Assembly: GCF_024363255.1 (NCBI RefSeq)
Contig: NZ_AP026070.1
Span: 3,968,001 to 4,032,000, forward strand
DNA from: Shewanella sp. NFH-SH190041
Lineage (GTDB): Bacteria > Pseudomonadota > Gammaproteobacteria > Enterobacterales > Shewanellaceae
Length of the DNA stretch: 64,000 nucleotides
Direction of reading: 5' to 3'
Positions 1 through 10,293 of this stretch are shown here, in pieces. Numbering within the stretch: position 1 is the stretch's first letter; each line of letters opens with the position of its first letter. The position numbers and the translations under genes were made by a program. The notes under the pieces are model-generated. The model ran no database searches and was not told where the DNA came from. It saw only the letters and a program-made list of their open reading frames with translations.

Positions 1-40
1 GCTTGCAGTAATCATTTAACGATTTATGTAGCTAGGAAAT

Positions 41-418
41 ATGTCAGCCATACAACATCTATCTATTGAGCTGCCGCCTAAGAATCATGCACAGGACAAA
101 TGGATGCCAACCTCAAGTAAGATTCATTACCCTCTCGTTGCGACAGCAATAATAATGCTTGCGGGATTATTGCTAACAGAAAGATATAGCAACGCAGAAA
201 AACCTGTGTCTTGCCCACGGGATTACAACAATGCCTTGCCAGCAAGTCATCCCCATAATATCTGTCACAGCCAAACAGCTGATATCAGCTGGCTCGCTTG
301 GTTAAGTGGGCGCAGCCAATCTTCCCAGCTGCACTTTGTTGATTTATTTGAACTGCTATATCGCCAGCAAGAGAAGTCATCCCCGTTAACACAGCCTCAA
401 CCATCGCAGGAATTGTAA
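41..418 (+). CDS. Hypothetical single-pass membrane protein
   Basis: Short protein of 125 residues that I do not recognise. One hydrophobic segment at about residues 30-47 suggests a single membrane anchor with a short cytoplasmic N-terminus; the remainder is polar with three cysteines and ends in a Gln/Pro-rich tail. A TAGGA ribosome-binding site lies just ahead of the ATG. The next gene begins 1 nt after its stop, so the two are probably translated together. They face the dam gene convergently. Confidence 0.55.
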   Translation: MSAIQHLSIELPPKNHAQDKWMPTSSKIHYPLVATAIIMLAGLLLTERYSNAEKPVSCPRDYNNALPASHPHNICHSQTADISWLAWLSGRSQSSQLHFVDLFELLYRQQEKSSPLTQPQPSQEL

Positions 419-419
419 T

Positions 420-608
420 TTGCAACGCTTGTGGCAAATCATTACCAGCACACTCTCAGCTTTTTTCGGGGTGCAAAGTAAAAACCGGCAACAACAAGAT
501 TTTCAGCAGTCGTCGGTTTTACCTTTTATCATCAGTGGCGTAATACTGGCGTTACTCTTGGTATTAGCATTATTGGGGCTAGTTGATTGGGTATTAGCGC
601 AATATTAA
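420..608 (+). CDS. DUF2970-type small membrane protein
   Basis: Protein of 62 residues with a TTG start; AGGA lies about 8 nt upstream, inside the end of the preceding gene. The pattern of an N-terminal W-x-I-I-x-S motif, a Phe-Gly-Val-Gln-Ser turn, a Gln-rich stretch and one strongly hydrophobic C-terminal helix (about residues 34-58) fits the DUF2970 family of short proteobacterial membrane proteins. The function of this family is unknown to me. It ends 10 bp before the 3' end of dam on the opposite strand. Confidence 0.6.
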   Translation: MQRLWQIITSTLSAFFGVQSKNRQQQDFQQSSVLPFIISGVILALLLVLALLGLVDWVLAQY

Positions 609-618
609 TGGTGAACGT

Positions 619-1458
619 TTATTCCTGCTCTTCATGGTAAGTATCATCATAAAGTGCCATCAGCTCATCCACTTTTGTACGCGCACTCCCTTTTTGGCTG
701 ATATTACGCTGCACCTGAATGCTCTCTAGCCTCGCCCCATGATACAGCTCTCGTGTCAACGGAATATCATGGTTGCTGATCAGCACAGGAATACCCCGTT
801 CCAATGCCGTATGACGGGAATACCGAGCCAATAACGCCTGATCATCAAGAGAAAAACCGGCACCAACATAAGTGGTAAAACTGGCCGTTGTGGATAGCGG
901 CGCATATGGTGGGTCACAATAAATCACATCGCCATCAGTGACTAATTCAAATGCCTGCTCGTAACTGATGCAGCGAAATTCAGCTCGCTGAGCTTTCTCA
1001 GCAAAAATTCTGATCTCTTTTTCTGGGAAATAAGGTTTTTTATATGAGCCAAATGGCACATTAAATTCACCTTTTTGGTTATAACGACAAAGTCCGTTAA
1101 AACCATGCCTGTTCAGATAAAGAAAATAAATCGCCCGTAAAAAAGGATCACAGCTGGAATTAAAATGTTTACGAGCGTCATAATAAGCTTCTTTGTTATT
1201 CATCCGATCAACAAATAATGCTTTTGCGGCTTGAATATATGTTTCAGGTTGACGCTTCACAATATTATACAAGTCAATAAGATCTTGATTTATATCGCAA
1301 AGAAGGTACTCGTCGTACTCAGTATTCAAAAATACCGAGCCAGCACCAACAAAGGGTTCCACCAAACGTTGCCCAGCCGGCAAGTGGCGATTCAGGGCAT
1401 CAACCAATTTAAATTTACCACCCGCCCATTTCAGGAAGGCTCTGTTTTTTCTGCTCAT
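619..1458 (-). CDS. dam: DNA adenine methylase (Dam, GATC-specific)
   Basis: N6-adenine methyltransferase of 279 residues. Visible motifs are F-L-K-W-A-G-G-K at residues 8-15, the SAM-binding P-F-V-G-A-G-S at 35-41 and the catalytic D-P-P-Y at 182-185, the order of the alpha group that includes E. coli Dam. Length is normal for the family. The family methylates adenine in GATC and serves mismatch repair strand choice, replication timing and gene regulation. It lies 70 bp downstream of damX and is the last gene of the leftward aroK-aroB-damX-dam cluster, an arrangement well known in gammaproteobacteria. Confidence 0.96.
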   Translation of the reverse strand: MSRKNRAFLKWAGGKFKLVDALNRHLPAGQRLVEPFVGAGSVFLNTEYDEYLLCDINQDLIDLYNIVKRQPETYIQAAKALFVDRMNNKEAYYDARKHFNSSCDPFLRAIYFLYLNRHGFNGLCRYNQKGEFNVPFGSYKKPYFPEKEIRIFAEKAQRAEFRCISYEQAFELVTDGDVIYCDPPYAPLSTTASFTTYVGAGFSLDDQALLARYSRHTALERGIPVLISNHDIPLTRELYHGARLESIQVQRNISQKGSARTKVDELMALYDDTYHEEQE

Positions 1459-1528
1459 TTAATTTGATTAACGCCGAGGAAAAAAGAAGATGACGATTGT
1501 ACTCTGTTTGTCACAAAAATTCACGGCT

Positions 1529-3400
1529 TCAACGTTGATAGAGCGGGTATTGCTGCATCTTTACCCACTGTCGTACCACAGGTGCGGAAATTTTGTATTT
1601 ATTCCCTAATAATTGCGCCGCATTTTCAGCCTCCCTCTTGGTAACATACTCACCTTGCAAGATCAGCCACCATTGGCGGTAACGCAGCACTCTGATATCC
1701 GTTTCAGCAGCTAACTTGTGTAATATGGCCGCAATAGAGCTTTCTCGGCTAACACTGGCCAACTGTACCGCGAACCCAACAGTCGGCTTACTGATATTTT
1801 GCGGGGCACTTTCGACTGCCACCGTGACCACTTCAGGCTCCGCAGGGTTATTCTCGCCATATTGATCATTCATCGTCTGCCCATCATTCAGCACTATCGT
1901 TGATGAGATATCCGGCATAATAGCCTTTGTCGTTAGTTTCATTGCGGAACCAATAACTTGCTTATTTACAGCATCCATTGCATTTTCAATAATTGAGTTC
2001 ACTGACGACGTGGTCGCAGTTGTCAATGATGCCGCTTGCTGGCTATTTAATGCAGTTGATGACTCGGTTTCACCCAATTTATCCTCATATTCAGCACTGT
2101 GCACCAAACTCCCATGCGCGGTGATCGATGTCATCGCAGCGGTATTGATACCAAGCTTCTTACCTTCATCACTTTCTGACGCTATTACAGCAAAATCTTG
2201 CTGAACCGTGGCCGTGGAAATTGCAACTTTCGTCACCCACACATCAGCAACTGACTTTGGTGCCACAAACGGTAAGAATGCCTGCTTGGTGGGGGATGTT
2301 TCTTGCCGGTCTATTAGCGACTTGTCACCTTGTTTAGCGATATAAAATGGGGGGATCTTATCATCGACAGCGTCAATTTTAGGCTCAGCAGCGTCAGACT
2401 TATCAAATGGACTATATCGTGTATATGACCCTAAAGACTCAACATACCAAGGTGGTAATAACTGCTTCTCGTCGCTAACGACCAACACAGTGTTACCTAT
2501 GCTTGAACCAGTAAAGGCAACATCCTTCGCCGCGTGATTAATATTTGTAACCGCTAACGACGCCGCTGGAATTGGCCCCCTACCCTCACTATGCAGCTTC
2601 ATCTCATTATTAGTCTGATGAGGGTAGCTGACCAAATTATGTTTTATACCTAACCAAAGTATTCCAGCCAACGATATAGCTACGCCTAAAGCCCAGTGAC
2701 GAAAAGATCGCCCATGAAAGCCTGCCGTAGCATCGTTATGATTAGCTGGTTCCAGTAGCGCTATAACATCAGCTGGCGTCATGGCTTTATCAAGGCCTGA
2801 TGGTTGGCCAGTGCTGCTAGATGCCTCAGCTGAAGCAGCATCAATATTCGTCGCATAACGCTGATAAAGTAGTGTCCGCTCAGCAGGTAATAATGGCGGG
2901 ATAGTAACTGTCAATAGCAAACGCCGCTGAGCCACATTCAATTTAGCTAATAGTTGGGACAGGAACTGAGGTTCTAGAGTAAAAGTCAGCGCTATGTGGC
3001 GCCCCGCACATTGTAACTGCGACAGAACTAGGCATTCCGCCCATATTGCTATCGGCAATCGGTGGGCATCATCAATCACAATATGAACAGGCTGAGCTTG
3101 CTGATCCTGCAACAGCACTAACGTCTCAGATAATGGCTGTTCATCATCAAATAAAGGGCTAGCAGATAATTGCAGCAGAATTTTACGGCGAATCTCTGCA
3201 GCATCGGCATAGGGAGGGCAGGCTACCAGTGCAGCGTTATACTCACTCAAACTGGAAATCAGTTCAGTTACTAACGTGGTTTTACCTGCACCGGCTGGGG
3301 CAGATAACACCTGCAACTGCTCACTGTAGCTGACGAGAAGTTGTAGTCGCTGTAATAATGCTTGCTGACTGGGCAGCAAGGTAAACTGGGCAGATCGCAA
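1529..3400 (-). CDS. damX: DamX, cell-division SPOR-domain protein
   Basis: Protein of 623 residues. The N-terminus is an AAA ATPase-like domain with a Walker A segment (A-P-A-G-A-G-K-T, about 34-41) and a Walker B-like I-V-I-D-D-A-H near 105-111. One transmembrane helix follows at about 233-252. A long, low-complexity Ser/Thr/Ala-rich linker leads to a C-terminal SPOR domain (last 80 residues, starting with G-F-A-V-Q-L-A-S). SPOR domains bind denuded glycan at the division septum. DamX is an inner-membrane division-site protein and its position between aroB and dam is diagnostic. This version is longer than the enterobacterial protein because of its linker. Confidence 0.92.
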   Translation of the reverse strand: MRSAQFTLLPSQQALLQRLQLLVSYSEQLQVLSAPAGAGKTTLVTELISSLSEYNAALVACPPYADAAEIRRKILLQLSASPLFDDEQPLSETLVLLQDQQAQPVHIVIDDAHRLPIAIWAECLVLSQLQCAGRHIALTFTLEPQFLSQLLAKLNVAQRRLLLTVTIPPLLPAERTLLYQRYATNIDAASAEASSSTGQPSGLDKAMTPADVIALLEPANHNDATAGFHGRSFRHWALGVAISLAGILWLGIKHNLVSYPHQTNNEMKLHSEGRGPIPAASLAVTNINHAAKDVAFTGSSIGNTVLVVSDEKQLLPPWYVESLGSYTRYSPFDKSDAAEPKIDAVDDKIPPFYIAKQGDKSLIDRQETSPTKQAFLPFVAPKSVADVWVTKVAISTATVQQDFAVIASESDEGKKLGINTAAMTSITAHGSLVHSAEYEDKLGETESSTALNSQQAASLTTATTSSVNSIIENAMDAVNKQVIGSAMKLTTKAIMPDISSTIVLNDGQTMNDQYGENNPAEPEVVTVAVESAPQNISKPTVGFAVQLASVSRESSIAAILHKLAAETDIRVLRYRQWWLILQGEYVTKREAENAAQLLGNKYKISAPVVRQWVKMQQYPLYQR

Positions 3401-3414
3401 ACACCGTACCTATC

Positions 3415-4494
3415 TCAGTGGCGGTGGATAACCTGCTCCAAAACAGCGTCATCAATCTGGCTGTATACACCAGCCTGACCAATCCGCTGTGGCAGAACCA
3501 GACGGATTTGACCGGCTAGCACTTTTTTATCACGCCGCATATGTTTGATAAAACTATGAAAGTCCATAGTCTCCGGCGCCTTAGTGGGTAAATCAAATGC
3601 AGCCAGCAATGCTTGAATACGACGGACATTTGACTCAGACATCAACCCCATGGCGACTGATGTCTGTGCAGCAAGCAGCATGCCAATGGCAACCGCCTCG
3701 CCATGCAACCAATTACCGTAGCCCATCTCAGCCTCAATGGCGTGCCCAAATGTATGCCCAAGATTTAGCAGGGCTCTTACCCCTTGTTCAGTTTCATCCT
3801 GAGAAACCACTTGGGCTTTAATCTCACAACAGCGGCGAATAGTTTCTGCCAATATTGTGGTGTCATGCTGTTTCAGTGCATCACTATGCTGCTCAAGATA
3901 GCGGAAAAACTCTGCATCCCAGATAATGCCATATTTGATCACTTCAGCCATCCCAGCCGCAAACTCCCTTGATGGCAAAGTCTTAAGGCACTGAGTATCA
4001 ATGATTACCAACTTGGGCTGATAAAACGCCCCAATCATGTTTTTACCCAATGGATGGTTTACTGCGGTTTTTCCACCAACAGAAGAGTCCACCTGAGATA
4101 ACAAGGTGGTTGGCACCTGAATAAAATCAACTCCCCGTTGATAACATGCAGCTGCGAATCCGGTCATGTCACCAATAACACCGCCACCCAGCGCTACCAT
4201 CACACAGTCCCGAGCAAAATTATGCTCTAGCGCCACGCTAAAAATGGTATCCAAGGTAGACAAGGTTTTAAATTGCTCACCATCAGGCAGAATAACGCGC
4301 TGCACTTGATTACCAAGTCGCGATAACGATTGGAAAACAGAGGCTAAATAAAGCGGGGCAACAGTGGTATTGGTGACAAGCAGAATATGCTTATTTTGCA
4401 GGTAGCGGGACCAGGTCCCGCTATCCGACAACAAATCCCGGCCGATGAAAATAGGGTAACTGCGCGCTCCTAACTCAACCTGAATTTGCTGCAT
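3415..4494 (-). CDS. aroB: 3-dehydroquinate synthase
   Basis: Enzyme of 359 residues that converts DAHP to 3-dehydroquinate, the second step of the shikimate pathway, using NAD+ and a divalent metal. Typical sequences are present: the [11 protein letters not shown] nucleotide-binding segment, the V-G-G-K-T-A-V-N-H loop and the metal-binding [11 protein letters not shown]. Length matches the family. It starts 9 nt after aroK on the same strand and is followed by damX after 14 nt, so the three are almost certainly co-transcribed. Confidence 0.97.
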   Translation of the reverse strand: MQQIQVELGARSYPIFIGRDLLSDSGTWSRYLQNKHILLVTNTTVAPLYLASVFQSLSRLGNQVQRVILPDGEQFKTLSTLDTIFSVALEHNFARDCVMVALGGGVIGDMTGFAAACYQRGVDFIQVPTTLLSQVDSSVGGKTAVNHPLGKNMIGAFYQPKLVIIDTQCLKTLPSREFAAGMAEVIKYGIIWDAEFFRYLEQHSDALKQHDTTILAETIRRCCEIKAQVVSQDETEQGVRALLNLGHTFGHAIEAEMGYGNWLHGEAVAIGMLLAAQTSVAMGLMSESNVRRIQALLAAFDLPTKAPETMDFHSFIKHMRRDKKVLAGQIRLVLPQRIGQAGVYSQIDDAVLEQVIHRH

Positions 4495-4503
4495 GGTCCT
4501 GCC

Positions 4504-5019
4504 TTAAAAGCCGAGTTGCTCGATAATTTGATTAGCGACCACTTTGGCACTTTGATCGTCAGTTTTAACGATCACGTCTGCAATTTCCTCATACAGAGGG
4601 TTACGGACTTCAGCTAGGTTTTCCAACACTTCACGTGGGTCGTCAACCTGTAACAGTGGACGGCGTTTATCACGCTGGGTACGGGCAACCTGCTTATCAA
4701 TAGTGGTTTCCAGATATACCACAATACCACGTGCAGATAGGTAATTACGGATATCTTTGCTCTGAACAGAACCGCCTCCGGTAGCCAGAACAATACCTTG
4801 TTTCTCAGTCAAATCAGCGATGACCTGAGCCTCACGACGGCGAAAGCCTTCTTCACCTTCGACATCAAAAACCCAAGCAATGTCAGCGCCTGTACGGTTC
4901 TCGATCTCTTGATCTGAATCGTGGAATTCTAAATGAAGCATCTGCGCCAGATGGCGACCTATGGTGCTTTTACCTGCGCCCATCGGGCCTACCAGAAAAA
5001 TATTACGTTTTTCAGCCAT
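4504..5019 (-). CDS. aroK: Shikimate kinase I
   Basis: Kinase of 171 residues that phosphorylates shikimate with ATP. The P-loop G-P-M-G-A-G-K-S spans residues 11-18, followed by the D-S-D shikimate-binding segment near 34-36 and the G-G-G-S motif near 80. Length and start are as usual for AroK. It is the first enzyme gene of the aroK-aroB-damX-dam group. A 254-bp spacer separates it from pilQ upstream, so a promoter of its own in that spacer is likely, though the pil genes read in the same direction. Confidence 0.97.
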   Translation of the reverse strand: MAEKRNIFLVGPMGAGKSTIGRHLAQMLHLEFHDSDQEIENRTGADIAWVFDVEGEEGFRRREAQVIADLTEKQGIVLATGGGSVQSKDIRNYLSARGIVVYLETTIDKQVARTQRDKRRPLLQVDDPREVLENLAEVRNPLYEEIADVIVKTDDQSAKVVANQIIEQLGF

Positions 5020-5263
5020 TTCTTATACGTCTGAATCTGTGAAAAATATGCCAATGCCGGTTTAAAAAACAAACCAGCCAATTGATTGTTACCTTGCTCT
5101 ATTGAGACTTGACCGGGGATTATCTCAGTTTAAGCGTGGAAAAGGCAATAGACCAACCGGATTTATCCACAGAATGACCAGGTAATCCCGGCATTCCACC
5201 CAGTTGGTAAATTGACGTTAACCAGTGAAATCAAATCGATTTTTTACTTCAATTTCAGCAACA

Positions 5264-7309
5264 TCAAATCTCTTCTGTGACAATTTTCGGTGTCACAAAA
5301 ATCAGTAATTCCTGCCGCTCATTTTTATCTGTCGAATTTCTGAACATAAAGCCAAGAAATGGAATATCTCCCAATACCGGCACTTTGCTAACCCGACTAA
5401 TCAGATTCTGTTGATAAATGCCACCTAAGACGATGGTTTCACCATTATCCACCAGAACCTGAGTACCAATCCGCTGAGTATCAATTGCCACCGCCGGCCC
5501 GGTCGCCGTATCCACGGTTTTACCCTGTGAATCCTGGGTAATTTCCAGATCCAAAATCACCCGGTTATCCGGGGTGATCTGCGGTGTAACCCGCAGAGAT
5601 AATACCGCTTTTTTAAAGGTCACTGAAGTCGCGCCACTGGACGAGGACTCCACATAGGGGATCTCAACCCCTTGCTCAATGTAGGCGGCTTTTTGGTTGG
5701 AGGTGGTAATTCGTGGACTAGCAATAATCTCGCCCTTATTTTCCTGCTCCAGCGCACTTAATTCCAGATCCAGTACTGTACCATCTGATAATTTTGCGAC
5801 ATGAAAGGCAATACTGGCCGGATTACTCACCGCTGCAGGTAAATTAACATTCAATCTGTCATCAATAGAGGGAATGGTGCCCCCGGCAATATCACCCGCA
5901 CCTTCCAATGATCCCGAGGTGCCTTTTGAGCCTTGCTGATCTGTGATGCCCCAGCGAATCCCGATATCCTCAGCCACATCATCCTTTACCGTCACCATTC
6001 TGGATTCGATTAGAACCTGCCGAATCGGGATATCCAACACTTCCACCAGCCGGGCAATATTTTTCAGACTCTCTGCTGAGTCTTTTACCAATAGGGTATT
6101 AGTCCGCTCATCCACAGCAACACTGCCTCGACTCGACAGCAAACTGGAATCAGCGCCGCTGAGCAGTTCGGCAATATCCGTAGCCTTGGCGTAATTGATT
6201 TGCAAATATTCGGAATATAATGGTGCGAGTTCTTTTACTTCCTGCTGATTTTTAAGGTTCTGGCTTTCACGAATAGCAAGTTCTTCCGCTGGTGCAACCA
6301 TCAAGATATTGCCTTCAATTCGCTTATCCAGCCCCTTGGTTTGCAGAATAAGATCCAGTGCTTGATCCCAAGGCACATCATCCAATCTCAGGGTAATATC
6401 CCCGTCAACTGTATCACTAGTGACTAAATTGAAACGATTATAGTCGGCAATAATCTGCAACACAGTCCGTACAGGAATACTCTGAAAATTCAACGATAAC
6501 CGCTTACCGTCATAACTCTTTTCCGGCTTGGCTCCTACGGGGTTATCAGCAATCGGAGTAATATCCAAAACAAACTGATCACCCTGCTGTTGGTGGCGGA
6601 AATCATAGCCACCAGTTACATCGATCAACAATCGGGTGGTTAAATCATCCTGAAATGTCTCAAAGCTTTTTACTGGAGTAGCAAAATCCTGCACATCCAT
6701 AACATATAACAATGGATCGGGAATAGCCGTATTAAAAAACTTCACTTCCAGCTTGGCACCAATTTGTTCCACATCCGCCGCCACAGATTCATTATCTAGT
6801 TGAACGATCAGTCTGCCACCACCTGCGGCATTACGACGAAAATCAATTTCAGTGACATTATTAATAAAGGACTTTTTCGCTACATCTCCAGCCAGCACAG
6901 CATCATTCAGCACCAGCCGGTAAATGTTTCCCTGCACACTGACTTGATAAGGCCGAATTTGTTCCATATTAACAGCTACCTGGAGCCGTGATGCTAACTG
7001 CTCTATCGCCAAAGATGACACCCCAAACTGTTCAACGGGTAACAGACTTTTATCCAATGCTGATTGGGTATCAGCAAAACTAAGCCGTAGTCGCGCGGGC
7101 GTGGTATCGATAGTCAGTTTAGGTTCAGAAATTGGCTCACTAAACACCAACTCCATCGTTAATTGCTGATCAATAATGGCATGATATTTTATATCAACCA
7201 GTTGATTGGCGAAGGATACGCCAGGCAGCAGCATGCTGCATAAGAGCCATCCCAACCAGTGGCGGGAGGATTTCCTTGGGGAAAGATTGTTCAAGACAGG
7301 AAATTCCAT
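5264..7309 (-). CDS. pilQ: Type IV pilus secretin PilQ
   Basis: Outer-membrane secretin through which the type IV pilus fibre emerges. The protein has an N-terminal hydrophobic signal segment ending near V-S-F-A, AMIN-type beta domains in the first half, an STN/secretin N-domain (start near residue 280) and a C-terminal secretin domain containing V-P-V-L-G-D-I-P and L-G-x-x-F-R. I chose the ATG at 7309 because a GGAAGAAGG stretch directly precedes it. An in-frame GTG 18 nt earlier at 7327 has no clear ribosome-binding site and would give 687 instead of 681 residues. It follows pilP closely and is the last gene of pilMNOPQ. Confidence 0.95.
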   Translation of the reverse strand: MEFPVLNNLSPRKSSRHWLGWLLCSMLLPGVSFANQLVDIKYHAIIDQQLTMELVFSEPISEPKLTIDTTPARLRLSFADTQSALDKSLLPVEQFGVSSLAIEQLASRLQVAVNMEQIRPYQVSVQGNIYRLVLNDAVLAGDVAKKSFINNVTEIDFRRNAAGGGRLIVQLDNESVAADVEQIGAKLEVKFFNTAIPDPLLYVMDVQDFATPVKSFETFQDDLTTRLLIDVTGGYDFRHQQQGDQFVLDITPIADNPVGAKPEKSYDGKRLSLNFQSIPVRTVLQIIADYNRFNLVTSDTVDGDITLRLDDVPWDQALDLILQTKGLDKRIEGNILMVAPAEELAIRESQNLKNQQEVKELAPLYSEYLQINYAKATDIAELLSGADSSLLSSRGSVAVDERTNTLLVKDSAESLKNIARLVEVLDIPIRQVLIESRMVTVKDDVAEDIGIRWGITDQQGSKGTSGSLEGAGDIAGGTIPSIDDRLNVNLPAAVSNPASIAFHVAKLSDGTVLDLELSALEQENKGEIIASPRITTSNQKAAYIEQGVEIPYVESSSSGATSVTFKKAVLSLRVTPQITPDNRVILDLEITQDSQGKTVDTATGPAVAIDTQRIGTQVLVDNGETIVLGGIYQQNLISRVSKVPVLGDIPFLGFMFRNSTDKNERQELLIFVTPKIVTEEI

Positions 7310-7330
7310 TCTACCTTCTTCCTTCACAGC

Positions 7331-7846
7331 TTATTCTGTGGTTAATTCCATGCTGCTGGCTCGTTCACTCCAGCATCCAGCACCGTCTGGGATAAGTTCT
7401 GTAATCGCAATTCTGCGGGGGCTGATTTGAATAATCTGGCCATGATAAAGCCCAAGATAATCGCCGATTCCAAGCCGGTAGACATTACCATCACCACTTT
7501 GTACCAATGCCCAGATATCTTCTCCCTGCTGCAATGTGCCGCGCATGGTTAAATTATCCAAAGCATAACTTTCTAACTGACCTTTACGACGTTGCACATC
7601 TGGTCGCAGGCAATCCCGCTCAGTTGCTACAACTTCTTCTGTTAACTCCCGTGATGGCGGTACAAACGGACTGCGTAGCAAACCAGCCTGATAACTAAAG
7701 TGCTGAAATTCAGGAGGCGGCTGCAAAGAAGGGATCCCGGCCACATGTTTTGTTTTAGTATCAGCAACAAACTGCTCTAGATCACTGCGGTCAGCAAAAC
7801 AGCCAGTCAGCAGGAATAATGCACCGCCAAGCAAAAACTGCCGCAC
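7331..7846 (-). CDS. pilP: Type IV pilus lipoprotein PilP
   Basis: Inner-membrane lipoprotein of 171 residues that links the PilMNO alignment complex to the secretin PilQ. The signal sequence ends in the lipobox L-L-T-G-C with the acylated cysteine at residue 16. The C-terminal part (about 95-160), with G-x-x-x-x-G-E-x-x-W-A-L-V-Q and Y-R-L-G-I-G-D-Y-L-G, corresponds to the folded HR-type domain of PilP proteins. Start and stop overlap or abut pilO and pilQ, consistent with one transcript. Confidence 0.93.
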   Translation of the reverse strand: MRQFLLGGALFLLTGCFADRSDLEQFVADTKTKHVAGIPSLQPPPEFQHFSYQAGLLRSPFVPPSRELTEEVVATERDCLRPDVQRRKGQLESYALDNLTMRGTLQQGEDIWALVQSGDGNVYRLGIGDYLGLYHGQIIQISPRRIAITELIPDGAGCWSERASSMELTTE

Positions 7847-8457
7847 TATTTCGCCTCCTTGTCATGATCCCATTCAGCATCATCTTTAAAACGATAAGTT
7901 TTCGCTTGAATGTCCATCACCAGTTGGCCATTTGCCTGTTTACCTATACTAAAGTCGTGCAAGCTGACTATACGCGGCAACTTAGCTACCCCATCAACCA
8001 ACTTCCCCAATTGATGATAACTACCGGTAACCGACATATTGATAGGAAACTCTAAATAAAAATCCCGCTCCACTTCAGCTTCCCAATTTAAACTACTGAT
8101 ACCTAAACCAGCATCAGTAGCAACAAAGGTAATATCATCCAACAGCCCGGGCATTTCATTTTCAGATGGCAACATTTTCAGTAACTCAGCAAATTGACTT
8201 TCCATCTCGGTGAGTTGCTGTCGATATAATGGCAAATTGGCTGCCAATTGATATTTACTGGCAAAGTCCGTTTTCAACTGCAGTTCCTGCGCCTGCTCAG
8301 CAGCTAAACTATCGAGCGCATCCGAAATAAAAAACAGGTAACTGCCACCAAATACCGTCAAGGCTAAAAATACACTAAACACCACTTTAACTAGCCGAGG
8401 CCAAGCACCGATATTGTCAAAATCAATATCATTAAATTGGCTCAAATCGATTTTCAT
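7846..8457 (-). CDS. pilO: Type IV pilus inner-membrane protein PilO
   Basis: Bitopic inner-membrane protein of 203 residues. It has a short cytoplasmic N-terminus, one transmembrane helix at about residues 25-47, a coiled-coil stretch (about 50-95) and a C-terminal ferredoxin-like region. PilO forms heterodimers with PilN in the alignment subcomplex. The gene overlaps pilN by 4 nt at its start and pilP by 1 nt at its end, so translation is coupled. Confidence 0.94.
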   Translation of the reverse strand: MKIDLSQFNDIDFDNIGAWPRLVKVVFSVFLALTVFGGSYLFFISDALDSLAAEQAQELQLKTDFASKYQLAANLPLYRQQLTEMESQFAELLKMLPSENEMPGLLDDITFVATDAGLGISSLNWEAEVERDFYLEFPINMSVTGSYHQLGKLVDGVAKLPRIVSLHDFSIGKQANGQLVMDIQAKTYRFKDDAEWDHDKEAK

Positions 8458-9029
8458 TTCGTCGATGCCTCACTGGCCAATAAAGGTGGAGCTTCCCGGA
8501 CGGTAATATTCAAATCAAATCGCTGTAAACTGCGCTGAGTATCTTGGTCAGAGACAATAGACTGCATATTGGGTTCATGGAGCCAATCAGAGCTGTTCAC
8601 CCGACGCATCATATTGGCAACATTATTATTTGACTCGCTACGACCATTGATCCACAACATGCTGCCTTTCTTTTCAACTTCGGACAGATAAATCCCCGCA
8701 GGCACTACCCTAACCAACTCGTCCAGTACATGTGTCGGTAAATTTCTGGCTTGCTGCAGATCAAGAATAATCTCCGTACGCCGCTCAATATTGGCTTTAC
8801 GTTTTTTTATTTGTCGAATTTCAGCAATCTGCTTTTCCAACAACTGAATTTCAGACTGCAGATAGTGATTTCGTTCCTGCTGCTGCTCGATCAACATATT
8901 TATCCCACCAAGGAACAGGTAGACGCATAAAGCACTCATTAGGAATACCAACACCAGTATTCCCATATAATCACGCTTTTGTTTCTCCCTCGCTTCTTCC
9001 CGCCAAGGTAGCAAATTTATGTTCGCCAC
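8454..9029 (-). CDS. pilN: Type IV pilus inner-membrane protein PilN
   Basis: Bitopic membrane protein of 191 residues. The N-terminal A-N-I-N-L-L-P-W-R motif (residues 2-10) is the conserved peptide that docks into the groove of PilM. A transmembrane helix follows at about 22-44, then a coiled coil (about 48-85) and a periplasmic domain that pairs with PilO. The gene overlaps the end of pilM by 13 nt and the start of pilO by 4 nt. Confidence 0.95.
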   Translation of the reverse strand: MANINLLPWREEAREKQKRDYMGILVLVFLMSALCVYLFLGGINMLIEQQQERNHYLQSEIQLLEKQIAEIRQIKKRKANIERRTEIILDLQQARNLPTHVLDELVRVVPAGIYLSEVEKKGSMLWINGRSESNNNVANMMRRVNSSDWLHEPNMQSIVSDQDTQRSLQRFDLNITVREAPPLLASEASTK

Positions 9030-10096
9030 TGACCATAGCTCCTCAGGGCCAAGCCACAGGCCACCATATATTTACCAATCCCGGTCTCCAGCCCCAAACG
9101 AATATCATCATCAGCAAAAAGACATCCCTGAAATGGGTTCGCAACCCGGGTTTGAATTGCCAGTTCACTGGTCAGCAGACTGGCCAGCCCATCGAGTTGC
9201 GCCGCGCCGCCACAAAGCACAATGTAATCCACTTTGTCTTTATCGCGGGAAGAACAGTAAATCTGCAAAGTACGTTTAATTTGCTGCACAAGCTGTGCCT
9301 GAAAAGGAGCATGTACATCAAGCACATAGTTTTCTGGTAATTGACCGCTGATTTTAGCTTTCTCGGCCTCTTCGTAAGTCATGCCATAACAGGCCTGAAT
9401 AGATTGGGTAAAGTGCTCTCCACCAAAGGTCTGCTCACGCACAAATACGGTTTCGCCATGGTCAACCACAGCAAATGAGGTAATATTGGCTCCAACATTA
9501 ACTAATGCCAGCGTTTTATGATGGGCGCCGGATGGTAGCTGGTTATAAATAAGCTCTGCCGATCGGCCTAGGGCATAGCTTTCGACATCCACAACTTTAG
9601 CTTCTAGACCAACCGCATCCAATGCATCAACCCGCCCATCCACATTTTCAGTACGACAGGCACTGAGTAACACATCGACTTTGGCAGAATCGGTACTGTT
9701 TAGCTGCAAGGTTTCAAAGTCGATACTGACTTCATCTAGGGAGTAAGGGATAAGATTATCGGCTTCAATTTCAATCTGGGCTTCCATTTCTTCTTCATTG
9801 AGGGAAGCATCCATATAAATCACTTTCGTGATCACTGCCGATCCTGATACAGCTACCGCAGCGTACTTCACACCTTTAGGAAGTTGCCGCACCAACTGCC
9901 GTAAGGTTTCAATAACAGCTTCAGGATCGCGAAGATCGTGATCAACTACTGCGCCCTTTTTTATCGGTACGCAAGCATAGCCAACCACTTTATATCCATC
10001 TTCCATCTGCTCAAGCAACATAGCCTTAACATCGTGAGAACCGATGTCAATTCCGACCATTTGCGGCGCATGACGATTCCATAGCTTTGCCAACAT
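9017..10096 (-). CDS. pilM: Type IV pilus actin-like protein PilM
   Basis: Cytoplasmic actin-fold ATPase-like protein of 359 residues that anchors the pilus alignment complex through the N-terminus of PilN. The phosphate-1 motif V-G-I-D-I-G-S-H-D-V-K-A (about 14-25) and the later V-L-C-G-G-A-A-Q-L-D-G segment (about 294-304) are those of the FtsA/PilM family. It is the first gene of pilMNOPQ; its promoter should lie in the 197-bp region shared with the divergent mrcA. Confidence 0.95.
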   Translation of the reverse strand: MLAKLWNRHAPQMVGIDIGSHDVKAMLLEQMEDGYKVVGYACVPIKKGAVVDHDLRDPEAVIETLRQLVRQLPKGVKYAAVAVSGSAVITKVIYMDASLNEEEMEAQIEIEADNLIPYSLDEVSIDFETLQLNSTDSAKVDVLLSACRTENVDGRVDALDAVGLEAKVVDVESYALGRSAELIYNQLPSGAHHKTLALVNVGANITSFAVVDHGETVFVREQTFGGEHFTQSIQACYGMTYEEAEKAKISGQLPENYVLDVHAPFQAQLVQQIKRTLQIYCSSRDKDKVDYIVLCGGAAQLDGLASLLTSELAIQTRVANPFQGCLFADDDIRLGLETGIGKYMVACGLALRSYGQWRT

Positions 10097-10293
10097 AATC
10101 CTTTGCCAATTTGTTTTATTTTTTATATTCCCTAACCCTGCTAGCGTAGCACAAATCCTGTTGGTAAAAACCTTTTGTCTAGAATGTTAACCATACGCTA
10201 CTAACATCCTCAAGAGGGTGGCTATTTTGCTTCACCCGTGGAGATGAGCCTTATATACTATTTAGCTTTAAAAAATCTGTCGGGAACTCAAAC

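Noticed and set aside
7310..7327. GTG start of pilQ at 7327
   Set aside because: The ATG at 7309 has a far better ribosome-binding site; the difference is six residues in front of the signal sequence.
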